The notes: generated by a model from the letters alone, not told the origin. 64,000 bases of DNA from Cadophora sp. MPI-SDFR-AT-0126 (GCA_020747065.1 JAGMVK010000015.1:868001-932000), one strand, 5' to 3'; numbered from the stretch's first letter, positions 46,720 to 56,485 are shown. Translations and numbers: made by a program.

Positions 46720-47961
46720 ATGGATCCATCGGAGCCAATAACTCCATGTGAGTTTCCCGCCTCCTTTCCGCAAGGCTCAGGCTAAAGAACATCAGCTCCA
46801 TCCCCAGCCTTATCAGAAGTATCATGGCAAACTATCTTCTGGACTCTCGTACCACTGGCAATAAGCGTCATGACCCAACCGTGTGGTCGCATCTGCAGTA
46901 ACCCCAGCAGGTATCGCACCTATCTACGCAGCTCGCCCATCATCTGTGCAGCAGATGCATTTTCAATTCTGATCCGCCTCGGTCTCTGTTCATCGCTACT
47001 CATACCGCCGTGGTTGTCGTGGAAAGAATCCGTAAGAGTAGTTATGGATGAACGATTTAACGATATTGGAGAGCATGAAACTTCTACTGAGGGGATACAA
47101 GCACTCGAGAAAATGACTTGGCTGCGCTGGTTGTTCTTTGTGTTGGGGACCCTCGGACCTGCAGTTAAATTGATGGCTTTAGGGGGTATACCCTGGAGCA
47201 AAGCATGGGGAATAATGTTTTTGTGTTCCTTCATCATGGTGGAATGTCTCGTAGTACTTTCTTGGAGCAGTCAGTACAAACCAATTCCCACCTTCGAGGA
47301 CGACACCCTCCTAAAATTAAAAAACGTGCTGAGCAGTATCGACTATTGGGTCTTTTGTATTGCATGCGCATTGCATATTGGTCTACTACTCAGCATCGTT
47401 TCGGATCTGTGGCCTATGCCATCATCCAATTTCTTGTGCTACGACTACTCCTCCGTCGATCCCGTAGCGAAGCTCTGGTTCCGAATTTTGACCTTGACAG
47501 CCGAATTGCTGTATATATTTATGGCTTGTTGTTTCTGTTTCTTCTTGTATCCAATGGGAGATCGTGGGGCTGCCTCAGATCGTTCAGGTGCACTCGTTAT
47601 CCGTGTTTATATTGTTCTCTGCGAAGTGGATGTGGCAGTCCTGCTTTGGTTTTTCCCGGGATACAAATGGTTTTTAGTTGATATTCTTTTTACTATTTTT
47701 CTTTTTGTGCCATTTTACGCTTTATCTTTTTCTGCACCCAGGTTATTCAAAAGATTTCCTAATCTGGTTAGGAATTTGTTGGTCAATTCTCATGTAGAGG
47801 GTTGGAGGCTCCGGTGGAACGACTTCATGGATCAAGGCGATTTTTGGTGCTTTCTAAATTTATTTTACAGTCTGCTACTGTACGTTTTGTGGTATTCGCT
47901 CAGATACGATTCAAAGGGAACCGTGAATCCAAGCTGGACGAGCGTTTGGGGGAGACGATAA
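46720..47961 (+). CDS. Multi-pass membrane protein, 397 residues
   Basis: Two exons, 46720-46747 and 46796-47961, join in phase over a 48-base intron. The N-terminus has a hydrophobic segment (TIFWTLVPLAISVM), then about six more hydrophobic segments, including WLRWLFFVLGTLGPAVKLMA, AWGIMFLCSFIMVECLVVL, YWVFCIACALHIGLLLSIV, TAELLYIFMACCFCFFLYP, and FLVDILFTIFLFVPFYALSF. Charged loops alternate between them. The C-terminus ends in YDSKGTVNPSWTSVWG, a motif I associate with a fungus-specific family of uncharacterised membrane proteins. The gene lies wholly inside a TA-flanked inverted-repeat pair. Confidence 0.7.
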
Positions 47962-48282
47962 TATCTCCAAGCCAGTCAGGGCCACCAGGGAGCATTTTTC
48001 CAGCAGAAATAGCCAACGAATACCAAAAAATTGTCCAAAGCTCTACTTCAGAACGCGATCGATGCGTCAAAGATCACTGGATTTATATATATTTTTATAA
48101 CTTTGATAAAAACACGTTTGGCGGAAGTGAGTTTTATAGACTATTCTTATAGTCATCTAGAAAGCTTCAAGATCATTCTTTCGGTCAGCAGCGCCTACGT
48201 TTTCGAGGAGATCTGCCTGCCAATTGCTTGTCACATGATACTGCGCTTAGGTGGGCCTAAGAACCTTCTAGCGAGTTAGGAG

Positions 48283-48309
48283 GGGAAGCCGATTTTGTAA
48301 GTGACTGTA
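48283..48309 (-). repeat. Terminal inverted repeat, right copy 1
   Basis: Reverse complement of the left copies with one change (A for G at position 8). From 48230, the same GTCACATGATACT subterminal sequence is shared with the right end at 53971. Confidence 0.9.
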
Positions 48310-48563
48310 CACAGGTGGGCGACTGAGCGGGCGGGCGGGTATCAGTGACGATTGGTGCGCCCTCTAGTCGAGCGGACAAGTCATCTTGGTGTACAGTATT
48401 ACTCCACTTTAGCAAGCCATTCTAAAAACTCAAAATTCTACCCCTAGTTTGTCGCTTTATTTATGCTTATTTTGTCATATGCTACATTAATGGCCATTTT
48501 ACAGGGTCTCAGGCCTCCCCGCCGAAAATCACAATTCCAACATAACCCTCTCTTTCCTCTGTT

Positions 48564-48590
48564 TACAGTCGCTTGCAAAATCGGCTTCGC
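48564..48590 (+). repeat. Terminal inverted repeat, left copy 2
   Basis: Matches the consensus at 25 of 27 positions. Similarity to the complement of the right end at 54071 continues inwards for about 25 further bases (TTCGCTTAAAA...GATT), so it is a real end of the same family. Confidence 0.85.
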
Positions 48591-49034
48591 CCCTTTTCGC
48601 TTAAAAAGATTATGAGCACAGACCATATTAGCCACTTTTGACGCTGACAACCGTGCCATTTGTACTGTCACCTATGAGAAATCAAATTGAACGGACGGTT
48701 GAAATGAAGATTTAATTTGGTTCGATAAATTTTTAATTTGTTTGCATGAACGATAATATCCTCAAAGCTCGAAAGTGATCCAATGCCTTCTATCCCACTT
48801 CATGGCCACCACGCCTCAAAAAGCCCAATACCATGTATATCGATCGTCCATCCAAGCGGAGACTCCGTCCATTCTCAGCTTGACAATAATGATCCTGGCT
48901 ATCTTCGAGACCTGTTTCTGAAGCAATGTCAAGTTAGCTTTAGCACAAGACAATCCAGCACCAAGAGTGCCGACTCTGCAAGTTTTAGAAGGAAGGCAAT
49001 ACCGGAAATACGACGCACAGTCATGGAAGGACCC

Positions 49035-50668
49035 CTAAAGGAAATCACCCTCCACGTTCTCAAGACCTCCAACTGCCTCGTTTCTGTTCTGTTTCCTTCT
49101 TTCGAGGTTCTCGATCTGCTGGTTGATAAATTGCAGCTTCTGAAGTGCCTTCTGGCGGGCATCCAGGAGCGCTTGCTTAGCCTCATCAATGGTGTCATAT
49201 TGAACTGTAACCGTTTTGTCTACGGCCACTTCCTACCCTCCGGTGGCAATCTGTCGAAAAACGTCTGAATATAACTCAGGAAGAGCTGACGGAGACGATC
49301 GGTTCGGAAGTTTCCCTCCGGATGGGAAGCTTTGCATCAATGCAGGGTCAATGACGCCATTCAGGCCCAAAGAACCTTCATTCGGCATTTGAGATAAAGT
49401 TGGGATCTCTGCTGCATCTCCAATCGTTCGATTCATATCAACTTCTAGAGGCGAGTCCCAAAATGTATATATCGAAGCTGGATCCAGAAAAGAGCTTGCT
49501 GTGTCCCCATTACACTTTTCTGAAGTAGAGCTAGGTTGAAAATTGGCATCTAGTGGTATATTTGGAGTCTGGAAACGTTAGCGCGAAACTTTTTCTATGG
49601 CCGAAGAACTTGACTACACACATAACACCATACCGTTTCACAAACCTTAGAAACGGGCGCTGACTGCACTTCTATGGACGGGGACAAAAGCTCTTCGAAC
49701 ACAGTGGGATACCAGACGCCTACTTCGGCGGAATCCTGATGGGCTCGTGCGCTCACTCTTGCTGCCCCATGATTCCCTTCAAAATCGTTACCTGCTTCTG
49801 CTGTATTGTTAGTTGTTAGCGCAGCATCTCTTTCTCTAGATGAAATCCCACCGTTTGCCTCCTGTCCTTTGATTATCTTTGTGTGGAAGGTGCGGATGTA
49901 TTTGGCAAGCTTCTCCCATCGTTTGAAAGCTCTGTGTGTTTAGGGCATGTCGTTATGCGACATGGGAATAGCTCAACAGAGATTGGGTTGCCATCTATAT
50001 CCTGTTTGTGTACTTCGGAGCAATGTCTCTTCAGTGCCTGCGTGTCTTTCACAGTCTTGGGACATCTCCCGCATATTTTTGGCTCTTTCGTCTTGCTTTC
50101 GGAAACACTACCACGGTTAGCATATAAATGCGAAAACAAAGAAACAAGAGTCACCACAGTTGTGATAAAGTATGGGCACTCTGAATATGCACCACAGTGT
50201 AGCCAAATTGGTCTTCATTTCAATAAGACAGGCTTTTACAGACTGCTCTACTAGGAACATGTCACCTCTGTGAGGTCAACCTTTCACCGCCACAAATTTG
50301 CTGGAAATAAATACCTACAGGAGATTTTGACCGTAAGTCATCATTACAGCTTCAGATGCGGCTGCTATTGCTGGTGTTATTGCGGCTGTGCGAGGCTCGC
50401 TGGATGGTTGGTTAGTTTAATTTCGAAGAAAGCAAGGCTCAAATACGTCTTGTGGTCAGCTGGAGGATTCGTGCCCATACGTTCAGGAAGACCTGAAATT
50501 CCAAGCTGGGCTGCCTCGGGTGAGCCGCACTCCTTGCGCTTGTTCTTGAGAGTGGTGCCCGCGTTAACGTCAGCTTCTGGTAAGAAGTTCTCGTAATCGT
50601 GGCGGCAGGTGATGATGTCATATAGAGTTTGGACTGGAGGCGCCGCGTAAGTCGAGTTGGGCTCGCTC
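49035..50668 (-). pseudogene. Broken C2H2 zinc-finger protein gene
   Basis: Coding remnants lie in order on the minus strand. At 50668-50460: SEPNSTYAAPPVQTLYDII and DYENFLPEADVN. At 50110-49950: KICGRCPKTVKDTQALKRHC then SEVH, a C2H2 finger, and PCRITTCPKHTE. The second finger's tail (FKRWEKLAKYIRTFH) follows in a shifted frame with no room for an intron. Then comes a Ser/Glu-rich stretch to 49636, an acceptor near 49568, and a frame from there that hits TAG at 49233-49235 but stays open in the same frame for 65 more codons with a clear coiled coil (ALQKLQFINQQIENLERRK). One frameshift and one nonsense codon suggest a dead gene; sequence error is possible. Confidence 0.55.
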
Positions 50669-51078
50669 CTAGTAAATTTAATTTAGCAATCAATCAAAAG
50701 TAAGCTAGATAACAGCAAGCCAGCCAGATACATGCCAAAACTACATGTGCTTGGGTTAGTGACTGATTTCGTAAGAAAATTTTCCTCAGATGATGCCAGC
50801 ATTTCCCCCTCCTCAATCCATGTCTCGAAGGAGGTAATGGCATTTATGGTAAGGTCGTCCCTGATCCCATCAAAGCCCTTGAACCTGAGGGGTAATTAGC
50901 GAAAGCACTTCATGGAAGAGAAACATCGTTCACACGGACCCTATTGAAGCAAATTTCCAATCCAGGGCGCTTCCTATTCGCCAATTGATCTATAGTCTCC
51001 AGAGCTGCATCGAACCCTCGAAGCTCTCTCAAACATTTCCCACGCTCGGCTTTCAACACTGCAAGCATATGTTCGATG

Positions 51079-52050
51079 TTAGTATAAGTGTTGTTGAACT
51101 GCGCTACTACCGACGGTAATCGTTGTGCCACTCTCGGATGGAGAGTAATCAAAGAGGCTCTCCTGATCGTTGCTGGATATCGAACTCATGTCGTCTTCAT
51201 CCGGACAGCGAAAGTGCTTCAGTCGATCATTTCGGAGGTCAGCCTCAATTTCTGCGTCCACAAATCCGTACGCGAGCCGCCTCAAGCCGTCACTTCCTGC
51301 AACGACACAAGAAATGTGCACTTCATGAAGGTCCCAAGCTCCCATCTCTTCTGGCCCTTGGTCCCTACCCTCGGGATTGCCGTCCGGAGATTCTAGAAAG
51401 GAGAGATCCGCCCAACGTCTCTGGGGGTTCATGATGAGATTTCTATGACCTAAAGGCTTCTCGGGCGGTGTTTCCAATTTGTGCCTGAAGAATGGAAGAT
51501 GGAGATCCAATTGGAAGATTGGGAATCCGAATGAAGATGTTTTGAGGCCAATGGACGTTTGAAATGACAAATACTTATGAATAGCTTTCCTCAGCACAGG
51601 TGTTTGATGAGAAGGCGCCGTGCCAGCAAGAGCGTGAATGCATGCCGGACTCAAATCCGAAATATAGACCAAGCGTCTCTCAGCGCCGGGCTCCCCCTCG
51701 TGATCGAATCTCCGCTTCGCCAAGATCCCTTGAAGCTTCTGCGCGGTCAAGGGATTTGCGATTTTTCTCTCTTGGCCCCCGTCTTTGGGATCGAATTTGC
51801 CGCCACTGGTTCGATCATCAAGCCACACAATTCGATCCTTTCCTGCAGCACCAACGCCATTCTCAACATCCGATAGAGTCACTCCATGGCAGAATTTTTC
51901 CCATTCTTCGACCTCGAACGTTCCAGTGGTGTCTTCTGAATCTTGGCAAAAGAGCTCGAGATCATCTCCGCAGGAATTATATCCCCTTTTCCATTCAACA
52001 TGCGATCTCCGGTCGCTGATTTTCCGACCTTCGAAAATTGTTTGTCCCAA
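51079..52050 (-). pseudogene. CorA-like family protein fragment
   Basis: An open frame of about 320 codons without a good ATG at its start. RIVWLDD, ERRLVYISDLSPACIHALAG, AIHKYLSFQTSIGLK, FPIFQLDLHLPFF, RRWADLSFLE and AYGFVDAEIE are typical of a family of fungal proteins that usually continue into a CorA-like, magnesium-transporter-type membrane C-terminus; that family link is from memory. Here the frame ends at 51079 and no such C-terminus follows. Instead, the next frame is open through 51117-50941 (AQFNNTYTNIEHMLAVLKAE) with no room for an intron, and another coding-like piece (DGIRDDLTINAITSFETWIE) lies at about 50890-50730. A 13-base tandem duplication lies at its 5' end (52041-52068). 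It looks like a truncated or shifted copy. Confidence 0.45.
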
Positions 52051-52774
52051 CTATGTTTGTCCCAACTAATCGTCGAGATGGAAGACCTTGCTTTAATCGG
52101 AGCAGAGCCAGAGAATCTAGTGTCGCTAGAAGCACAAGGATCAGCATCTGAGCGGACAGAGAAAAGTCGCAATAATAATACCAGCTATGCCAAAAAGAAT
52201 GAAAAAGCTTTGTCCATACAGATATTTAAGTCATAGTCATATGTCATAAGGACCCTATCTATAGTCTAAAGACGCCAATATGTCTTTCAAGCGTGCGAGT
52301 TATTACAGGAGAATTGAATTATTTTGACAAGAAAGTGTTAAACATAATTCCTAGCAGTGAGACCGTCAAAGGACTCCCAATACCATCCAGGGAGATGCCT
52401 CCAAGTAGCTCCATACCTGTTCCCCATCGTTTACCTTTCAAATTGTCTCACGTGGCAGGTTTGGCATGGCTGGCTGGCTGGCCTTTCAAAATAAATTATT
52501 TTACTCACCAGCAGTATGAAGTCATATCTATGCTTTCCGTGTTGTCAATGTTGCTTTCCATGTCTTTGTCGTCGCAGACGTGGCTGCTGCAGTACATCAT
52601 GAAATAGCCGAGTTGAAGCGCAAAGTTTTGACAGTAGGTACTGCAAATGCGAAGAAAGTAGATAAACAAAAGAATTTGGGCCACAAACTTTCGAGGAAAG
52701 TGCATATTTATAGGGAATAATAGTCCGCAGAAGCAAATGACAAGCAGCCGCCTCGAAGGGTTTATCAGGCATCT

Positions 52775-52840
52775 GTAGGGCAATTGTAGGGCACTAGCGG
52801 GGCGCTAGCGGGGCGCTAGCGGGGCATTAGCAGGGCAATC
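52775..52840. repeat. Six-copy degenerate 11-bp tandem repeat
   Basis: Units run GTAGGGCAATT, GTAGGGCACTA, GCGGGGCGCTA (twice), GCGGGGCATTA and GCAGGGCAATC. The GC-rich core is like the reverse complement of the array at 19758-19791 (unit GCGGCGGACTA), with the same period. Confidence 0.85.
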
Positions 52841-53044
52841 CCATTCCAATTGATTTGCCGTACGCCTCACTAAAGAAGACAAAAAATTCGGCCTTGCCAA
52901 CCGCCTTGTCTACATGTATCATATTGTGAGATGCATAGATCATGTATGTGGCAGTCTAGCAAGACATTCCATGGGGCAATTCTCCACAGCCATTGCCCAG
53001 TTACGTTATTAATAGTGAAAAACAGAACCATTTTACTACCCATT

Positions 53045-53284
53045 TCAAAGCTGAGATTTTATTTGGTCGAAACCAGAATGCTGCCAGAGCAAAGGCGCGA
53101 TAACCGGAACGGATAATGTGGTACCGTTCGTAGTTGACAGATTGTTAATAGTATAGTATCCTTCTGGAAAGAGCTTTGGCAGGTCGAACTGCCATGGCGA
53201 TTGAGCAAATGTCCTAACAACGAAAACTAGGATAACGAAAAGGCCGGTACCAGAGGCAGAATGGGACGGAAACACGTGAACCAT
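53045..53284 (-). CDS. Possible small secreted protein or first exon
   Basis: A 79-residue frame starting with ATG at 53284. After a polar start comes a hydrophobic run (GLFVILVFVVRTFA) with likely cleavage near AQS, then a soluble part (PWQFDLPKLFPEGYY, TTNGTTLSVP). No Cys pattern or domain is recognised. It may be the truncated 5' part of a longer secreted gene. It lies inside the second inverted-repeat pair. Confidence 0.3.
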   Translation of the reverse strand: MVHVFPSHSASGTGLFVILVFVVRTFAQSPWQFDLPKLFPEGYYTINNLSTTNGTTLSVPVIAPLLWQHSGFDQIKSQL

Positions 53285-53694
53285 AGTGAACGGAAGAGAC
53301 TCTGCCCATGGACTGTCAAGAACACCGCTAGATATACTGCTATCGGCTATAACAAAGGGATGTGATTCAAAGGATCAAACCAAGAAGTGAACACGGAGAG
53401 GATAGGTAGACGACCTATTATATAGGATATCTCAACGCAAGCCGAAAGAGAAATAATTGGCCATGGACCCCTCGAATTTGGAACGGACAAGAATCATCTC
53501 GTGGTAAATAGGTCACGGCACTCGCCGTAGAGGCTTTTTCGCCATTCGTCAAACTGATACCAAGTTCCTGAGCGCACGGACCAAGTAAACCACCCCCCAC
53601 ACCAGATCTTCGTTACCGTAGCCAACAACCCGTATGTATTGTAGCTATTGTATACTACTATCAAATGATCTTCTATCAAAGCTAGCTTTGTAAA

Positions 53695-53937
53695 ATGGCA
53701 CCCAATCTTGCAGCCTCGCAGCACGATCAGATTCGTGACATGATTCTCAGTAAGTCACTTACAGATGCGCAGATGGCTGATAATACGGGTTATAGCACGC
53801 GCTTAATCAAAGCAATCCGCTCTAACCTTCGCTGCTTTGGCACCACGAAAGCCCCCTCGAATGGAGTAGGACGGCTTAGAGTTGTAGCAGATCAGCGAGG
53901 TTGCATTTTCAGGCCGGGGCACACGTTCGATCATTAA
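53695..53937 (+). pseudogene. Transposase N-terminal stub (Tc1/mariner type)
   Basis: An 80-codon frame. Its first 60 codons form a helix-turn-helix DNA-binding region of the kind found at the start of fungal Tc1/mariner-like transposases: QHDQIRDMILSKSLTDAQMA then TGYSTRLIKAIRSNLR. The DDE catalytic part is missing; after about codon 62 the sequence changes and within 34 bases of the stop reaches the shared right-end sequence at 53971. It is therefore an internally deleted, non-autonomous copy. No left inverted repeat is found just upstream of its ATG. Confidence 0.7.
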
Positions 53938-53970
53938 TCGGAGGGCTGCATTTCATAGTGGGCTTCTCTA

Positions 53971-54071
53971 GTCACATGATACTTCGCTTAGCCCCTTCTG
54001 GTTGGTGGGGGTGGGGTTAAGAATCTTTTAAGCGAAGTGTGGAGGGGAAGCCGATTTTGTAAGCGACTGTA
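53971..54071. mobile_element. Right end of a TIR transposon family
   Basis: From GTCACATGATACT to the terminal TA. It shares both ends of this stretch with 48230-48309. A perfect 10-base inverted repeat (ACTTCGCTTA at 53981-53990, complement at 54029-54038) forms a subterminal hairpin. It ends 53 bases before the HET gene start. Confidence 0.8.
54045..54071 (-). repeat. Terminal inverted repeat, right copy 2
   Basis: Exact reverse complement of the copy at 46212-46238, again ending in TA. Confidence 0.9.
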
Positions 54072-54124
54072 CATGCGCTTCGTGGAGTTCACTAGCCATT
54101 TCTCATACCTCAAGAACTGTCACG

Positions 54125-56485
54125 ATGGCTTCACAAAGGGAGGCTGCGGTACCAGGTGGAGTGCCCGTGGCAACTGCAGCATCATCAGAGCAGTGTAGGA
54201 CTCCTGTTGACAGCGGAGCACAAGACTCTTCTGATTCCAATATTTTGAGCCACAGCCCCGCGAGAGATAACAGCTCCGATAGCCATCCGCCGGCGGATAA
54301 TATCGCGAATGACGAGCTCCGTGTTGAAGATTGTTCTCCTTCTGAAAACTCCGCAGCGGCGACCTTGGAAAGCCTACAGATGAATCCAGATCTTTGCAAA
54401 TATTGCCGAAAGATGTGTGACAACTGGCCGAACCCCCAGGATCCAGAGCCTCACATTGTGGAGGAGCATCACGGATCCGAAAAAGAGCTGCAAGAGTCTG
54501 CAAAGAAGGGATGTAGCATCTGTTCTCTATATTTGAAGGTACCCTTTGGGCGTGACAGGCTGTTCTCAATCAACGGAAGGTCCTGGGCAAGGAAATTGGA
54601 CTCCACGATGACATCTGCTGGTGCCTCAATCGAGTCGCGCGCACCTGGCCGTGCTCTTTTGACTAGACACGGGTACAGAAGGGATGGACCTTACATCCTC
54701 GTTCTGTACACTCCGGAGCCTAGCCTGGAAGGTGAAACAAGTCATGTACAGGGACCTTACTATCACATTCGAGAACGTATACTTTTTCCTTACAGAAGTG
54801 AGTCCAGACAATATTTTCCGAGGACTTCTTATATGCGCTTTACTAATCAAGCTCACATGCTTGCAGAACCTGAACTCGAGGCCATTTTGTCTGCAGACGC
54901 TACCCGGACAACTTTCGATGGTTTATCTACATCCAACCTCTGGTACAAGCTTTGTGAAACCACTCACCAAAAATGCCGCAGCTCAGTGTATTCCACTTTC
55001 AGACCGACAAGACTTGTAGATCTAACTGCGACCAAACCTGTGTTGCGGACGTCTCCGAACTTTGAGTCTGACTGTAAGTACGCAACACTGAGCCATTGTT
55101 GGGGCTTCACGCAGTATGCCGTCCTGACAGGAGATGTGTTGCTGAACTATCACGATGAGATACCTGAAGCGGCGATCTCGACCACATTCAAAGACGCGAT
55201 GACGGTCGCGAAGTATTTCGGTTATCGTTATATCTGGATAGACTCACTATGTATCATTCAAGATAGTGAAGATGATTGGAGACAAGAGTCGGCTTTGATG
55301 AGTAAGCTCTACAGTAATTCGGGACTCAACATCTCAGCTGCTGGTGCAAAAGACGGGTCTGTTGGATGCTTTTTCGCACGAGAAGATAACTGGCTAGAGA
55401 TTGTTAGCACAATATCAAGAGGCACCCGAGCACGGTACATTGTCCTCGATGATAACTTTGAAAGCAAGCTTCTCGATAATATGCCATTAATGCGGAGAGG
55501 ATGGGCACTTCAAGAGCGCATACTAGCTCCGCGAACAATTCACTTCGCCAAAAACCAACTTTTCTGGGAATGCAATGAGTTTCACGCCTGCGAGTCACTA
55601 CCAGACGGTTATCAACATGAAGGCAGCATAACGAGACTAGGCGATGATACTCCAGCTTCCGAAGACTTGAGTGTCTGGCAGGCAATCGTCCTGTCGTATT
55701 CATTTGGTGAGCTTACGGACAGTAAAGATAAACTCGTGGCTATCTCAGGTCTTGCACAAGCAGTTCAAAGTGATCTGCTTGGTTCGTATGTAGCCGGACT
55801 GTGGAGGAACGGCATTGAAAGTCAACTACCCTGGTATATGTATGGCGGACATAAACACAGGCCTGATGACTATAGAGCACCGACTTGGTCTTGGGCATCA
55901 GTAGATGGACCGATTTCTGTCTCCAATCGAAAGCCCGAGCAAGTTTTCATCCGAGTCCATGATGTTGTTATTGAAAACGCGACCGAGGGGAATATATATG
56001 GCCAAATTGTGAGCGGTAGTCTTTCTCTCACCTGCAAGATTCTACTATTTGGTGAAGTTATCAATTTCGAGCATGAAATTTCCGAAAATATGTCTGGTAT
56101 TCTAATCACCCTAAGGATGGATGGCGGAGAATTTCATGCTGTCTTTTGGCCCGACTCGATACAAGACGAGATACCGAAAGATGGCGTTGCAGCATATGTC
56201 TATGTCGTGCCAATGATTCTGGATAAGTGTTATGGTCTTCAGGGGATATTTATCACTCCGACAGGCCTTGTACCTGGGCAATACCGGCGGATTGGATATT
56301 TTCGCAGTATCGATTTGCCTTCAGATTCCGATTCGGATTTCAATTCGGATTCCGCCTTGGACCACGATTTGAAAGGTTTCAGAGAAATAATTCTCGCTGA
56401 AAAACTTAATGTCTCGGACGACGCATACGCCAGAATTATCACCGACGAGGATGGAAAACTGCAACGAATAATCGACATTGTGTAG
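54125..56485 (+). CDS. HET-domain (heterokaryon incompatibility) protein
   Basis: Exons 54125-54797 and 54867-56485 give 763 residues. The 69-base intron is stop-free and in frame, but its GTGAGT donor, TACTAAT branch point and TTGCAG acceptor are so good that splicing is very likely. The N-terminus is Ser-rich, then carries a Cys-pair region (LCKYCRKMCDNW and GCSICSLY) common ahead of HET domains. The HET domain shows its three blocks: YATLSHCWG, YIWIDSLCIIQDSEDDW and GWALQERILAPRTIHF. The C-terminal half has RAPTWSWASVDG, the usual follow-on motif. Such proteins trigger cell death or immune-like responses after fusion of unlike hyphae, usually with partner genes; the partner here is unknown. 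The promoter abuts a transposon end. Confidence 0.93.
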   Translation: MASQREAAVPGGVPVATAASSEQCRTPVDSGAQDSSDSNILSHSPARDNSSDSHPPADNIANDELRVEDCSPSENSAAATLESLQMNPDLCKYCRKMCDNWPNPQDPEPHIVEEHHGSEKELQESAKKGCSICSLYLKVPFGRDRLFSINGRSWARKLDSTMTSAGASIESRAPGRALLTRHGYRRDGPYILVLYTPEPSLEGETSHVQGPYYHIRERILFPYRSESRQYFPRTSYMRFTNQAHMLAEPELEAILSADATRTTFDGLSTSNLWYKLCETTHQKCRSSVYSTFRPTRLVDLTATKPVLRTSPNFESDCKYATLSHCWGFTQYAVLTGDVLLNYHDEIPEAAISTTFKDAMTVAKYFGYRYIWIDSLCIIQDSEDDWRQESALMSKLYSNSGLNISAAGAKDGSVGCFFAREDNWLEIVSTISRGTRARYIVLDDNFESKLLDNMPLMRRGWALQERILAPRTIHFAKNQLFWECNEFHACESLPDGYQHEGSITRLGDDTPASEDLSVWQAIVLSYSFGELTDSKDKLVAISGLAQAVQSDLLGSYVAGLWRNGIESQLPWYMYGGHKHRPDDYRAPTWSWASVDGPISVSNRKPEQVFIRVHDVVIENATEGNIYGQIVSGSLSLTCKILLFGEVINFEHEISENMSGILITLRMDGGEFHAVFWPDSIQDEIPKDGVAAYVYVVPMILDKCYGLQGIFITPTGLVPGQYRRIGYFRSIDLPSDSDSDFNSDSALDHDLKGFREIILAEKLNVSDDAYARIITDEDGKLQRIIDIV

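Larger units (their letters stand above)
46212..48309. mobile_element. Candidate TA-flanked element carrying a membrane-protein gene
   Basis: A pair of 27-base inverted repeats (one mismatch) bounds a 2.1-kb segment. Each outer end is the dinucleotide TA followed inwards by CAGTC, the layout of pogo/Tc1-mariner-type elements that duplicate a TA target. The length is usual for such elements, yet the interior has no transposase; instead it holds an intact spliced gene for a multi-pass membrane protein (46720-47961). The right end shares a longer stretch with the right end at 53971-54071, including GTCACATGATACT. The pair may be one element that captured a gene, or two unrelated solo ends. Confidence 0.45.
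47962..49034. other. Intergenic with two inverted-repeat copies
   Basis: Contains the right end of the first pair (48230-48309) and the left end of the second (48564-48615). A frame at 48031-48279 (82 codons) ends inside the repeat and is not convincing. AT-rich at 48600-48780. Confidence 0.5.
52051..54124. other. Accessory region with tandem repeat and transposon remnant
   Basis: Contains the 11-bp array (52775-52840), a possible small secreted frame (53045-53284) and the transposon end (53695-54071). Other frames are short and without domains. Confidence 0.5.

Noticed and set aside
48031..48279. An 82-codon hydrophobic frame downstream of the membrane protein
   Set aside because: It ends within the shared transposon right end and lacks a domain, so it is likely chance; it could at most be a lost C-terminal exon.
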